A DNA stretch of 64,000 bases from Rhodocyclaceae bacterium (GTDB lineage Bacteria > Pseudomonadota > Gammaproteobacteria > Burkholderiales > Rhodocyclaceae): positions 1-64,000 of the forward strand of contig NKXK01000018.1 in assembly GCA_004379165.1 (NCBI GenBank). The letters are read 5' to 3'. Each line of letters starts with the position of its first letter. Positions within the stretch are counted from its first letter, which is position 1. Made by a program: the position numbers and the translations under genes. This document shows positions 1 through 8,442 of this stretch, in pieces. The notes beneath the pieces are model-generated. The model ran no database searches, was not told the DNA's origin, and saw nothing but the letters and a program-made list of their open reading frames with translations.

Positions 1-263
1 GGCCACGCCGTTTGCAGATGGCGGGCTGTCTCGGGTATGTCCCGGCCATCCACGCCTGCTGCGCCTTTGTTGGCTTTTACCCGTTTCCACGCTTGCTGCA
101 GGTTCTCTCTCGTCAGTGCTGCCATTAGCAACGCTGACCCTGTGCTTCCCGTTTCATGGCGCGGGCGTGTCGCTTCGTCGCGGGTGCTTGCGCGTGCGGC
201 TTCACCGCTCACTACGGGCACCCGCCCCGATTTCTCGGGCATCTGACGCATGGCTTCACGCAT
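1..263 (-). CDS. ltrA: Group II intron reverse transcriptase/maturase, N-terminal fragment
   Basis: Partial gene, 87 codons visible, running off the left edge of the window. Translation of the minus strand from an ATG at 263 gives MREAMRQMPEKSGRVPVVSG, then an N-terminal linker, then MAALTRENLQQAWKRVKANK followed by GAAGVDG. The AWKRVKANKGAAGVDG block is the characteristic start of the RT-0/RT1 region of bacterial intron-encoded LtrA proteins, which in the family splice the intron and drive retrohoming. GTG codons at 269 and 281 are in frame and could be earlier starts; the ATG at 125 would remove the linker. No stop or frameshift is visible in the part present. The catalytic YADD motif and the X domain lie beyond the window, so intactness cannot be judged. 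Confidence 0.88.
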   Translation of the reverse strand, partial: MREAMRQMPEKSGRVPVVSGEAARASTRDEATRPRHETGSTGSALLMAALTRENLQQAWKRVKANKGAAGVDGRDIPETARHLQTAW

Positions 264-674
264 CGACACGGCGTAAGGCACTCCTTCTCGTTTGGCCCTT
301 CGCCCCATACCGGCAGCTACTATGGCCGCTGCTGACTCCTCCCTCCGTGACCACACGTCGCCCTTTCAGGCATGAGGCGAGGTCTCCCCAGGTAAGATCG
401 CACTCCTTCTCTGCACAACCGCCGGATCTACGCCACTTCGCCTTGATCACGAGAGCTTCGCGGTTCTTTGCCCGCTCGCCCTGCTCGGCAACGCCTTCTA
501 TCCGGTTCTTCCCCCACAAGGGGAGGGGCCGAGGTGTCCATCGGCTCGCAGTTTATGCTCCACGCTTCCTTCCCACACTCAGTCGCCCTTATGCAGTTGC
601 GCTTCACTTCGTTCGCTGTGATCAACTTACGGCGGGACTTGCACCCGCAGGAGCGCTGCCCATTCTGGGCGCAC
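1..674 (-). mobile_element. Group II intron, 5' part (truncated by window edge)
   Basis: Reading the minus strand from 674, the sequence starts GTGCG, the group II intron 5' consensus, and continues with a GC-rich, heavily structured stretch of about 390 bases with no credible gene of its own. It is followed by a reading frame encoding the N-terminus of an LtrA-type reverse transcriptase/maturase. The intron would be transcribed in the same direction as maeB. Its first base lies directly after the T-run of the maeB terminator (5' exon ends CTTTTG). Insertion behind an intrinsic terminator is a known habit of group IIC introns; I infer the class from the site only. The 3' part and domains V/VI lie outside the window. 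The plus-strand ORFs seen here are by-products of the structured RNA. Confidence 0.88.
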
Positions 675-675
675 C

Positions 676-714
676 AAAAGAAACAGGCCACCGTTTCCGG
701 TGGCCTGTTTCTTT
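676..714 (-). terminator. Intrinsic terminator of maeB and intron target site
   Basis: On the minus strand, 710-681 forms a perfect 13-bp stem (AAACAGGCCACCG / CGGTGGCCTGTTT) with a GAAA tetraloop, followed by CTTTTG. It lies about 60 bases after the maeB stop codon. The group II intron starts at 674, immediately after the T-run. Confidence 0.9.
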
Positions 715-772
715 TCCAGACGAAAATCCCCCACGCTGACAGGCGGGGCGCGCATAGCCTAATCCGACAAGC

Positions 773-3049
773 TCAGCGCTCCATCGACTCAACCACCGCC
801 AGCGCGGTCATGTTGACCAGACGGCGCACAGTAGCGGTCGACGTCAGAACATGGACCGGACGTGCCGCACCAAGGAGGATGGGGCCAATGGTCACCCCTT
901 CGCCGCCGGTCATTTTCAGCAAGTTGTAGCTGATATTTGCGGCATCGATGTTAGGCATGACAAGCAGATTTGCCTCACCCCTGAGCGGCGAATCCGGATT
1001 CGCCTCGCGGCGAACAGCTTCGTTCAGAGCAGCATCGCCGTGCATTTCGCCGTCAACTTCCAGTTCATTGGCCGACATGGCCGAGACCAGACCAGCCGCC
1101 ACGCTCATCTTGCGCGCCGACTCGCCAGTGCCGGAGCCGAAATTCGAGTAAGACAGCAGCGCCACTTTCGGATGGCTGCCGAAGCGCTTGACCTGCTCAG
1201 CGGCCATCAGGGTCATTTCGGCAATTTCCTGCGCCGTCGGGTTTTCGTTCACGTGCGTATCGCAAATGAACAGCGAACGGCCGGGCAACATCAGGTAGTT
1301 CATCGCAGCCAGGGTATTTACTCCGCTACGCTTGCCGATAATCTGACTGATCACCCCGAGGTGATGGCTATACTGACCGGTCATCCCACAAATCAGGCCA
1401 TCGGCGTAGCCGAGCTTGAGCAGCATTGCCGCAATTACGGTCGGCTTGCGGCGCAGCGCCTCTTTGGCAATGGCCGGCGTCACGCCGCGACGCGACATCA
1501 GCTTGTGATACGCCATCCAGCACTCGCGGAAACGCTCGTCGGACTCGGGATTGACGATATCGAAATCGACGCCGGGCTTGATGCGCAGATTGGCCTTTTC
1601 CAGACGGTGTTCGATGACCGGCGGGCGGCCGATCAGGATCGGACGGGCAAAACGCTCTTCGATCACCACCTGCGCGGCGCGCAGGACGCGCTCGTCCTCA
1701 CCCTCGGCAAAAATGATGCGCTTGCCCTTGGCCTGGCGGGCAGCCTGGAAGATGGCGCGCATGCCGACGCCAGTGTGATAGACAAACTCCGACAACTTTG
1801 CGCGGTAGGCGTCCCAGTCGGTGATCGGACGGGTCGCGACACCGGAATCCATCGCCGCCTGCGCCACAGCCGGGGCAATCTTGACGATCAGACGCGGGTC
1901 GAAAGGCTTGGGGATCAGGTAATCCGGGCCAAAATTCAGGTCATGGCCCGGGTAGGCCATAGCCACTTCGTCGGTCACTTCCGCTTCGGCCAGTTCGGCA
2001 ATGGCGCGAACGGAGGCCATCTTCATCTCTTCGGTGATGCGTGTCGCGCCGACATCGAGCGCGCCGCGGAAGATGAAGGGGAAGCAGAGCACGTTGTTGA
2101 CCTGGTTAACATAGTCGGAACGTCCGGTGGCGATAATCGCATCCGGACAGACTTCCTTGACCAGCTCCGGCATGATCTCGGGCGTCGGATTGGCCAGCGC
2201 AAAGATCATCGGCTTGCCAGCCATGGTCTTGACCATATCCTGCTTGACGACACCTGCCGTCGAAAGACCAAGGAAAACATCGGCCCCAATCATGGCGTCA
2301 GCCAACGTACGCGCGTCGGTATTTTGGGCGTAGCGTGCCTTGGTTTCATCCATGCCACCCGGACGACCAAGGTAGATCACGCCCTTGGAGTCGCAAACTG
2401 TAATGTTTTCACGCTTGACGCCCAGATCACACCACAGGTTGAGGCAGGAAATCGCCGCCGCACCCGCACCCGATACCACCACCTTGATTTCGCCGATCTG
2501 CTTGCCAACAATCTTCAGGCCGTTGAGCATCGCCGCAGCAGAAATGATCGCCGTACCATGCTGATCGTCATGGAAAACGGGAATATTCATCCTTTCCTTC
2601 AGCTTCTGCTCAATGTAGAAGCACTCGGGCGCCTTGATATCCTCGAGGTTGATACCACCGAGCGTCGGCTCTAGCGCGGCAATCATGTCGATCAGCTTGT
2701 CCGGATCGTTCTCGGCAAGTTCGATGTCGAAGACGTCAATTCCGGCGAACTTCTTGAACAGACACCCCTTGCCCTCCATCACCGGCTTGGAGGCCAGCGG
2801 GCCGATGTTACCCAGACCGAGCACAGCCGTGCCGTTGGTAACGACACCGACAAGGTTGGCACGCGAAGTGTATTCGGCAGCCGTCGCCGGATCCTCGACA
2901 ATCGCATCACAGGCTGCGGCAACACCCGGCGAATAAGCCAGCGCCAGATCGCGCTGGTTGGTCAGCCCCTTGGTGGGGCGGACTGAAATCTTGCCCGGCG
3001 TGGGCCAGCGATGGTATTCGAGTGCTGCTTCGCGCAAATCCTTTTCCAC
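773..3049 (-). CDS. maeB: NADP-dependent malic enzyme with phosphotransacetylase-like domain
   Basis: Converts malate to pyruvate and CO2 with reduction of NADP+, a gluconeogenic and NADPH-supplying step in the cytoplasm. The protein has 758 residues, the usual size of the two-domain MaeB type. Residues 1 to about 430 are the malic enzyme, with the N-terminal block [19 protein letters not shown], the FHDDQHGTA catalytic motif and a GAGAAAIS nucleotide-binding loop. Residues from about 440 are a phosphotransacetylase-like regulatory domain, which in family members senses acetyl-CoA and does not carry out the Pta reaction. The gene is monocistronic, with its own terminator downstream. A small palindrome lies 70 bases upstream of the start. 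A long plus-strand frame across the gene is a codon-bias shadow. Confidence 0.96.
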   Translation of the reverse strand: MEKDLREAALEYHRWPTPGKISVRPTKGLTNQRDLALAYSPGVAAACDAIVEDPATAAEYTSRANLVGVVTNGTAVLGLGNIGPLASKPVMEGKGCLFKKFAGIDVFDIELAENDPDKLIDMIAALEPTLGGINLEDIKAPECFYIEQKLKERMNIPVFHDDQHGTAIISAAAMLNGLKIVGKQIGEIKVVVSGAGAAAISCLNLWCDLGVKRENITVCDSKGVIYLGRPGGMDETKARYAQNTDARTLADAMIGADVFLGLSTAGVVKQDMVKTMAGKPMIFALANPTPEIMPELVKEVCPDAIIATGRSDYVNQVNNVLCFPFIFRGALDVGATRITEEMKMASVRAIAELAEAEVTDEVAMAYPGHDLNFGPDYLIPKPFDPRLIVKIAPAVAQAAMDSGVATRPITDWDAYRAKLSEFVYHTGVGMRAIFQAARQAKGKRIIFAEGEDERVLRAAQVVIEERFARPILIGRPPVIEHRLEKANLRIKPGVDFDIVNPESDERFRECWMAYHKLMSRRGVTPAIAKEALRRKPTVIAAMLLKLGYADGLICGMTGQYSHHLGVISQIIGKRSGVNTLAAMNYLMLPGRSLFICDTHVNENPTAQEIAEMTLMAAEQVKRFGSHPKVALLSYSNFGSGTGESARKMSVAAGLVSAMSANELEVDGEMHGDAALNEAVRREANPDSPLRGEANLLVMPNIDAANISYNLLKMTGGEGVTIGPILLGAARPVHVLTSTATVRRLVNMTALAVVESMER

Positions 3050-3119
3050 GAAATCTCCTTGGCGTTCGGGTATAGGGAAAAACCCTGTAGGTTACTCCAA
3101 AGCCTGCCCACAGGAAAGC

Positions 3120-3134
3120 GTAATTATGAATTAC
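3120..3134. promoter_or_regulatory. Small palindrome upstream of maeB
   Basis: GTAATTATGAATTAC is a 6+3+6 inverted repeat, markedly AT-rich against its surroundings, lying 71-85 bases upstream of the maeB start. It is a plausible operator, but no known regulator is recognised and it occurs only once in the window. It differs from the CCATAATTATGG palindrome found elsewhere. Confidence 0.3.
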
Positions 3135-3172
3135 AGAGTAACAATTGCAAGCAGCAAACCTGCCTCGCCAAA

Positions 3173-3210
3173 ACGGTGGTGCCGGGCACGCTTACGCTGT
3201 GCCCGGCACC
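3173..3210 (-). terminator. Probable terminator of the TonB receptor gene
   Basis: A perfect 12-bp inverted repeat (GGTGCCGGGCAC / GTGCCCGGCACC, arms 3178-3189 and 3199-3210, 9-base loop) lies 14 bases after the receptor stop codon. On the minus strand it is followed by ACCGTTTT. The T-run is short and displaced, so termination strength is uncertain. Confidence 0.6.
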
Positions 3211-3223
3211 GGATCCTGCGAGC

Positions 3224-5305
3224 TCAGAAGCGGTATTGCAGGGTCAGCCGAAGGCTGCGGGGCTCGGTCGGGTGAATGTGGCGGTCGTATTGCGCCGCCG
3301 TCTCGCCCGGCAACTGGGATTCATACCAGTACTCGATATCGTTGGCCTTCCGATCGAAGAGGTTGTAGACATCCAGCGCCAGTAAGGCCTGCTTGTCGAA
3401 GCGGTAGCCGACACGCAGATTGGTAAGCGCGGACGGCTTCGAACGGACGGAGTTGTCCTCGATCAGCGGTCGCGGCCCGAAGTAGCGGAAGCGCACGGCG
3501 CCAAACCAGGGGCCGATCCGGTCCACGGTCACACCGAGGTTCGCAGTCGATGTCACGGCTCCCGGAATGTGATCGCCATCGGCACTGGAGTCGCGGAAGC
3601 GTGCATGCGACCAGGCCAGATCGGCATCCAGCGCCAACCAGTCATTCAGCACATAAAGGTTGGTCCACTCCACGCCGTAGTGGCGAGACGGTCGCGAGGC
3701 TTCGGTCGTTCCTGCATCGCCAACAAAGAGCAGTTCCGATGCCGCCTCGAGTTGCCAGGCTGCAAGCGTGGACTGCCATCCCGGAAGAATCTCGCTACGC
3801 AAGCCCATTTCGTAACCGCGGGTCCGCACGAGTGGCTTGACGCGATCGACCGCGTTCGTCGTGCCCGGCTCCTGCGTGATGGTCGTACCGCGCGCGTCGT
3901 TCGAGTGGAAGCCATGGCCGTAATTCAGATACAGCTCCGTCCGTTTCCATGGCCCGAACACGAGCGAGAATTTCGGCGTAACCATCTGGTCGCTTGCCGA
4001 ACCCGAATTTGCTGCCTGACTGGCGTCCACATTAAAGTCATAGGCATCGCCGCGCAGCCCCGTAATCGTCCGCACCCAGTCCGTCCACCGCAGTTCGTTT
4101 TGCGCCCACAGCGACAGGCTACGCTGCGTAACCCGATCGACACGCGTCGTGGAAAGGGTTTCGCGCGCCTGAGTCTTGTAGAGACCAACCGGCCGGATCC
4201 AGTCTTGGCGGCCCTGCAGACCGATGCTGTTTACGACATCAAAGCTGCCCCAGCGAGCGCCCTGCTGATGCGAGGTCGAGAAGCCCCCCGCAGTCCGCCG
4301 TTCGCTCTGGAGGAACTGGTCGCCACTATTGCAGGTTCCCGTGTTATTGAAATCATCCAGGCAATAGGTAAAGTTCGACCACAGGTCCAGCCCGGATCGC
4401 AACACCCAGGCGTTAGCACGTGTCTGGCTGTTTTGACCGCGGGCGGCCCACTCGCCGGACAGACTGTAACGAAAAGTCTTGCCGCCCGTGGTCGAATCAA
4501 GGCTGCCAAAACGGTTCACCTGCCCGCTGTCGATGGCCCGCTGGGCGATCTGATCGGTTGAGGTCCACTTGCCGTTGTAGGCCATGCCGGTCACTGACCA
4601 GCCGTCGTTGCGTGAGCCCTGGCTATAACGGAGTACGCCGTTCAGTTTGCGATAGTGCTCGTCGACCTGCCATGGCCCATCGTTATGAAACAACTCCATC
4701 GCGTAGAGCAGCTTGCCCGGGCCGGCCTGCGGCGAGCCGGCAAGCAGGCTGCGGACATAGCCGTTCTGCCCCAGCGTCAGTTGCGCCAGCGACTTGTCCA
4801 ACTGCCGGAAATAGTCGATCCGCGCCGCACCGGCCGACGAAAAATCGCCCTCCTCGGCGAAATACGGCCCCTTGCGATACGAGATGCGCTCGACCAGTTC
4901 AGGAATGAGGAAATTCAGGTCGGTATAGCCTTGGCCATGCGCATGCGTCGGCATATTGACGGGAACGCCGCCGATATAGGTTGCAAAATCGGTTCCATGA
5001 TCGAGATTGAAACCACGCAAAAAATACTGGTTCGCCTTGCCGTCTCCGGCATGCTGGGTGACGATCAGCCCCGGCACCATCTCCATCGCCTCGCCAGGAC
5101 GCAGCACCGGCACCGCCGCCAGGCGCTGACTGGACACGACCCCTTCGCTGCCGGCTGTAGCAATCCCCTCCAGATTCTCGCTCTTGGCACGCACCTCAAC
5201 GGCAGAAAGCTCCACCGGCGACTGCGCGTAGGCCCCCGCCATCAGCAAAGCCATTTGTGAAGCGATAATTTTTCTTCTTAATTGCATGGCTAAAAAAACC
5301 GGCAT
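3224..5305 (-). CDS. TonB-dependent outer-membrane receptor, probably for nickel
   Basis: Predicted 693-residue outer-membrane active transporter. A short N-terminal signal ends near ALLMAGAYAQS. A TonB-box-like VEVRAKSE and a plug domain follow (VLRPGEAMEMVPGLIVTQHA, then FLRGFNLDHGTDFATYIGG), and the last residues LTLQYRF are a typical beta-barrel end. The plug loop carries MPTHAHGQGY, histidines that could touch a metal. The start at 5305 is preceded by AGGAGGGG. It lies 26 bases downstream of the nickel permease gene and on the same strand, in a unit that begins with nikR. The substrate is inferred from this context: outer-membrane nickel receptors regulated by NikR are known, but nothing in the protein alone fixes nickel. 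Confidence 0.8.
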   Translation of the reverse strand: MPVFLAMQLRRKIIASQMALLMAGAYAQSPVELSAVEVRAKSENLEGIATAGSEGVVSSQRLAAVPVLRPGEAMEMVPGLIVTQHAGDGKANQYFLRGFNLDHGTDFATYIGGVPVNMPTHAHGQGYTDLNFLIPELVERISYRKGPYFAEEGDFSSAGAARIDYFRQLDKSLAQLTLGQNGYVRSLLAGSPQAGPGKLLYAMELFHNDGPWQVDEHYRKLNGVLRYSQGSRNDGWSVTGMAYNGKWTSTDQIAQRAIDSGQVNRFGSLDSTTGGKTFRYSLSGEWAARGQNSQTRANAWVLRSGLDLWSNFTYCLDDFNNTGTCNSGDQFLQSERRTAGGFSTSHQQGARWGSFDVVNSIGLQGRQDWIRPVGLYKTQARETLSTTRVDRVTQRSLSLWAQNELRWTDWVRTITGLRGDAYDFNVDASQAANSGSASDQMVTPKFSLVFGPWKRTELYLNYGHGFHSNDARGTTITQEPGTTNAVDRVKPLVRTRGYEMGLRSEILPGWQSTLAAWQLEAASELLFVGDAGTTEASRPSRHYGVEWTNLYVLNDWLALDADLAWSHARFRDSSADGDHIPGAVTSTANLGVTVDRIGPWFGAVRFRYFGPRPLIEDNSVRSKPSALTNLRVGYRFDKQALLALDVYNLFDRKANDIEYWYESQLPGETAAQYDRHIHPTEPRSLRLTLQYRF

Positions 5306-5331
5306 TACCCGGCCCCTCCTGAAATCAATTC

Positions 5332-6141
5332 TTAAGCCACCGCCGGTCGTTGTGTCATCCGGACAGCAACAAAAAAACTCAGCGCGATAACCAGCACCAG
5401 CACGCCCCCGAAAATCAACTCCTTGCCCTCGCTCCAGGCATCAACCGCCGGCGACAGCAGTTTGGCGGCACCGAAAGCCGCTACCAACAGACTGATCGCG
5501 GACACCACCAGCCCCATGACCCGCGAAGCCACGAGCGCCACCTGGTCGGCACGAGCGATCAGGCGGGCGATCCACAGACCATTGATACCATCCGTCAACA
5601 ACATGCCGGCCATGAACAGCGAGGCCAGCAGGAAAGCATGCCCCGCCCCCCCAAACTGGGTCGCGGTCAGCGCAAAAAAGGCCGCTTGCGACAGCGTGTC
5701 GAACGACAGGGCAAACAGTGCGCCGACCAGCGCAATCAATACCGGATGAGAGACGTGACGTAGGCGCCCCAGCCAGCGGCCTTTCAGACCAACCGGCAGC
5801 ACCACCTGATCGGGACTCGTGCGCAATACAGCCGCCAGATTGAGGGAACCCAGCGCCACCAGAAAGGCAATCGAGATCAGGCTCCCCAGCAAGCCAAACC
5901 ATTCCGGCACCTCCCACTGACCGGCCAGCGCCGAGACGCCGAGGGCAATCGCCATGACCACCACACCATGCCCCAGCGAGAACAAACTGCCGCAATAGCG
6001 GGCCAGGGCCGGACGCTGTCGGGCATTGAATCGGGTCAGCCCGTCGATGGTCGCGAGATGATCGGCATCGAACCCGTGCTTCATGCCGAGCACGAAAGTC
6101 AGGATCATCAACGACAGGAAATCGGTAGGCAGCGGGTCCAT
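5332..6141 (-). CDS. hoxN: HoxN/NixA-type nickel/cobalt permease (NiCoT family)
   Basis: Inner-membrane secondary transporter of 269 residues, somewhat shorter than Cupriavidus HoxN. It has the NiCoT signature in the second membrane segment, HGFDADHLATID, plus FSLGHG, the LFALSFDT segment and FMAGMLLTDGINGLW. Hydrophobic segments span most of the length. In Cupriavidus, hoxN directly follows hoxJ in the hydrogenase locus; the same order is seen here, which supports a role in feeding nickel to the [NiFe] enzymes. No good ribosome binding site is visible before the ATG at 6141. Two candidate regulatory sites lie in the 102-bp gap to the kinase gene. Confidence 0.9.
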   Translation of the reverse strand: MDPLPTDFLSLMILTFVLGMKHGFDADHLATIDGLTRFNARQRPALARYCGSLFSLGHGVVVMAIALGVSALAGQWEVPEWFGLLGSLISIAFLVALGSLNLAAVLRTSPDQVVLPVGLKGRWLGRLRHVSHPVLIALVGALFALSFDTLSQAAFFALTATQFGGAGHAFLLASLFMAGMLLTDGINGLWIARLIARADQVALVASRVMGLVVSAISLLVAAFGAAKLLSPAVDAWSEGKELIFGGVLVLVIALSFFVAVRMTQRPAVA

Positions 6142-6148
6142 GGCAAAC

Positions 6149-6175
6149 GTAAGATGGTTCTACGCATCTTCATAC
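6149..6175 (-). promoter_or_regulatory. Candidate NikR-type operator before the nickel permease
   Basis: On the minus strand, GTATGA - 15 bases - TCTTAC. The E. coli NikR box is GTATGA-N16-TCATAC, so the left half matches fully, the right half 5 of 6, with the spacer one base short. It ends 7 bases upstream of the permease start and nikR lies in the same unit. NikR sites differ between lineages, so this is tentative. Confidence 0.3.
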
Positions 6176-6188
6176 AAATAGTGTGCCA

Positions 6189-6216
6189 GGGCAATAAGTC
6201 ATTGTTCGTATTGCCC
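6189..6216. repeat. Inverted repeat between hoxJ-like kinase and hoxN
   Basis: GGGCAATA and TATTGCCC form perfect 8-base arms separated by 12 bases, 28-55 bases after the kinase stop. No T-run follows on either strand, so it is not a standard terminator. It could be an operator or an intercistronic RNA hairpin. Confidence 0.4.
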
Positions 6217-6243
6217 CGCTCCGAGGAGAAAGTGGAAAAACGG

Positions 6244-7605
6244 TTAGTTACTTTCCACTGGCAGTGACAGCAGAAATTCCGCCCCCCCACCGTCGGCGTT
6301 GCCGGCCTGCAGCTTCCCACCATGACGATCAACAATGCCGTAGCTGATCGACAGACCAAGACCCGTACCCTGCCCAACGGGCTTGGTCGTGAAAAACGGC
6401 TCGAACAGGCGGCCCAGATTCTCCTGAGCGATGCCGGGGCCGTTGTCGGTAAAACGCAACCAGACCGTGCCGTCAGTTTCACCACCGCGAATGACCAGTT
6501 GCCCCTTGCTCAAGCCGGCTGTGGCATCAGCCGCATTCTGGATCAGGTTCATCACCACCTGTTGCAACTGCCCGGAAGACCCGAGACATGCCAGATTTGG
6601 CGGAATTTCGAGGTCGACCGCAAACCGCGCACCCGCGCTCTGCACCACCCAGCGTACCGAGCGCTCGACCACCTCATTGAGATTCACCCGTTCTGGCGTC
6701 ATCTTGTCCACCGCCGAAAAACGCTTCAGTGCATCGACGATATCGCGCGTCCGTTCAGCCCCTTCGATCATGCCGTCAATCAGATGGGGCATGTCGGCGA
6801 GGATGCGATCGATGCGCAGATCGGCGCGCATTGCGGCCACTTCAGGTTCTTCCGCCGCCGGTGTGGCATGAATCGCCCCCAAATAGCTTTCAAGCCGGCC
6901 GGCGTAGCGCTGCAGCGACATCACGTTGCCGAGCACGAAGCTGATCGGGTTATTCAACTCATGCGCCACCCCGGCCACCAGACGGCCGAGCGACACCATT
7001 TTCTCGGCATGCAGCAACTGCCCCTGCGTGCGTTTCAGGTCATCGTGCGCCTGGCGCAGCGCCGAATAGGCTCGCCGCAACTCCCCTACCGGCCTGCCGG
7101 TGACGACCATGCCCATCAGCTTGCCGGTCTGCGACAGACGCGGCGTACAGTTCATGGATACCGGCACCGTCGCCCCGTCGCCGGTGCGCAGGAAAAATTC
7201 GCAGTCGTGAACGCCATCCTGACCAAAGCGGGCAAAAATCTCGCGGGCCTTTGCCCGCTCCACGTCATCAGCGAACAGGTCGAACAGCGAGGTATGCGCC
7301 AGTTGTTCGGCCTCCTTGCCAGCGATGTGGCACAGCGAAGGATTCACCTCCTCGATGACACCATGCCGGTTGCACACCACGAGAATGTCCGACATCGATG
7401 CCAGCACGCTCTCGATGAACTGGTGCGAAGCCTCAAGCGCCGCGTTCTTTTCTTCCAGCGCCACTTCGTACTGGAGGAGATCGTTGTAGACCTCGTCCAT
7501 TTTCTGGATCACTTCAATCCAGGCCTGCTCGCCACCCGGCGGCAGTGGCGAGAGCGGCTCAGCGGGCGGGACGGTAGTGGACATGTGCCTCGCCATGTTC
7601 ATCAT
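6244..7605 (-). CDS. hoxJ: HoxJ/HupT-like sensor histidine kinase
   Basis: Cytoplasmic sensor kinase of 453 residues, the size of Cupriavidus HoxJ. There are no membrane segments. An N-terminal coiled stretch is followed by a PAS domain (about 65-185; ILVVCNRHGVIEEVNPSLCHIAG), then the H-box AHELNNP, N-box NLIQNAADA, G1 DNGPGIA, F-box FEPFFTTK and G2 GTGLGLS. In the hydrogen-sensing systems of this type the kinase binds the regulatory hydrogenase HoxBC through its PAS region and phosphorylates HoxA/HupR when H2 is absent. It is the only kinase near the hox genes, so this partner assignment is by context. It overlaps the end of nikR by 47 bases. An ATG at 7584 is an alternative start with a weak GAGG before it. 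Confidence 0.85.
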   Translation of the reverse strand: MMNMARHMSTTVPPAEPLSPLPPGGEQAWIEVIQKMDEVYNDLLQYEVALEEKNAALEASHQFIESVLASMSDILVVCNRHGVIEEVNPSLCHIAGKEAEQLAHTSLFDLFADDVERAKAREIFARFGQDGVHDCEFFLRTGDGATVPVSMNCTPRLSQTGKLMGMVVTGRPVGELRRAYSALRQAHDDLKRTQGQLLHAEKMVSLGRLVAGVAHELNNPISFVLGNVMSLQRYAGRLESYLGAIHATPAAEEPEVAAMRADLRIDRILADMPHLIDGMIEGAERTRDIVDALKRFSAVDKMTPERVNLNEVVERSVRWVVQSAGARFAVDLEIPPNLACLGSSGQLQQVVMNLIQNAADATAGLSKGQLVIRGGETDGTVWLRFTDNGPGIAQENLGRLFEPFFTTKPVGQGTGLGLSISYGIVDRHGGKLQAGNADGGGAEFLLSLPVESN

Positions 7606-8023
7606 GCGCGTGGTGGTGCTCCGCCTCGAGGGCGATCAGATTCAGATGGCCATGACGCACCCCGCTTTCGGCACTCAGTGCGTCGGCGAAGCGCCGGACA
7701 TCGGCCGTGGGCCCGCGCAGGATCACCGACTCCAGACAGTTATCGTGATCGAGATGACTGTGCATCGCCGCCACCGTCAGGTCGTGGTGATCGTGCTGCA
7801 AGCCGGTCAGCCGTTCGGCCAGTTCGCGCTCGTGGTGGTTATAGACATAGGACAGGTTGGCAACGCAGTGGCCGCTGGGCGGCTCGCGCCGGCGATCGTG
7901 TTCGATCGCGCCACGGATCAGGTCACGTACCGCCTCGGACCGATTGACATAGCCGCGGGCGGCAATCAGTTCGTCGAACTGGCTTGCGAGCGACGCATCC
8001 AGTGAAATGGTGAAACGTTCCAT
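7559..8023 (-). CDS. nikR: Nickel-responsive transcriptional regulator NikR
   Basis: Ribbon-helix-helix repressor of 154 residues. The N-terminal DNA-binding part is MERFTISLDASLASQFDELI followed by the helix NRSEAVRDLIRGAI; the C-terminal ACT-like domain carries the metal site in MHSHLDHDNCLES (the conserved His-x-Asp-His...Cys arrangement) and YNHHERELAERL. After the usual end there is an additional His-rich tail, HHHAHDEHGEAHVHYRPAR. It heads a minus-strand unit with the hoxJ-like kinase, the nickel permease and a TonB receptor, as expected for a nickel uptake regulon. The preceding 76 bases are a divergent promoter region shared with the DUF59 gene. Confidence 0.93.
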   Translation of the reverse strand: MERFTISLDASLASQFDELIAARGYVNRSEAVRDLIRGAIEHDRRREPPSGHCVANLSYVYNHHERELAERLTGLQHDHHDLTVAAMHSHLDHDNCLESVILRGPTADVRRFADALSAESGVRHGHLNLIALEAEHHHAHDEHGEAHVHYRPAR

Positions 8024-8099
8024 CCTTTTGCTCCCTGCTAAAGTGCGCGCGGCGCCTGCCTGCTAGCATCATCCGCATCGCATTCTATCCCGAGCCGCC

Positions 8100-8420
8100 A
8101 TGACTGCCACGCCCGACATCGAAACGCTTCGCAAGGCGCTGAAGCGCGTCGCCGACCCTGAAATTGGCACGAACATCGTTGATCTTGGCCTCATCTACCG
8201 GCTGGAATACGCCAATGGTCAGCTCGAGATCGACATCACCATGACCTCGCCTGCCTGCCCGATGGGTGACCTGATCATCGACGACATCCACGCCGAACTC
8301 GAGCGCCTCCTGCCCGCAGACATCGAAGTCAAGCTGACGGTCGTCTGGGATCCGCCTTGGCAGCCATCGATGATGAGCCCCGAATGCCGTGGCCGCCTGG
8401 GCTGGCAGGATGCCGGATAG
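8100..8420 (+). CDS. DUF59/MIP18-family metal-sulfur cluster assembly protein
   Basis: A 106-residue cytoplasmic protein made of a single DUF59 domain: PEIGTNIVDLGLIY followed by ITMTSPACPMGDLI, with the reactive cysteine in SPACP and a second cysteine in SPECRGRLGW near the end. Relatives (SufT, PaaD, MIP18) help in maturation of Fe-S or other metalloproteins. It is divergent from nikR and followed at once by a gene for an NnrS-like membrane protein, probably as a two-gene unit. The client protein cannot be told from the sequence. Confidence 0.85.
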   Translation: MTATPDIETLRKALKRVADPEIGTNIVDLGLIYRLEYANGQLEIDITMTSPACPMGDLIIDDIHAELERLLPADIEVKLTVVWDPPWQPSMMSPECRGRLGWQDAG

Positions 8421-8442
8421 TCCCCGGACGCCTTCGCCCGCC

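Noticed and set aside
37..929. Several ORFs of 69-207 residues in the first kilobase
   Set aside because: They overlap the structured RNA part of the group II intron and the maeB terminator; such frames are regularly mis-annotated over introns.
851..2674. 607-residue plus-strand ORF opposite maeB
   Set aside because: Lies entirely inside the unmistakable malic enzyme gene; Arg/His/Gln-rich composition typical of antisense frames in GC-rich DNA.
3224..5305. Possibility that this TonB receptor is a siderophore or second B12 receptor
   Set aside because: No riboswitch or Fur-type context; directly downstream of a nickel permease in a nikR-headed unit. Not excluded, but less likely.
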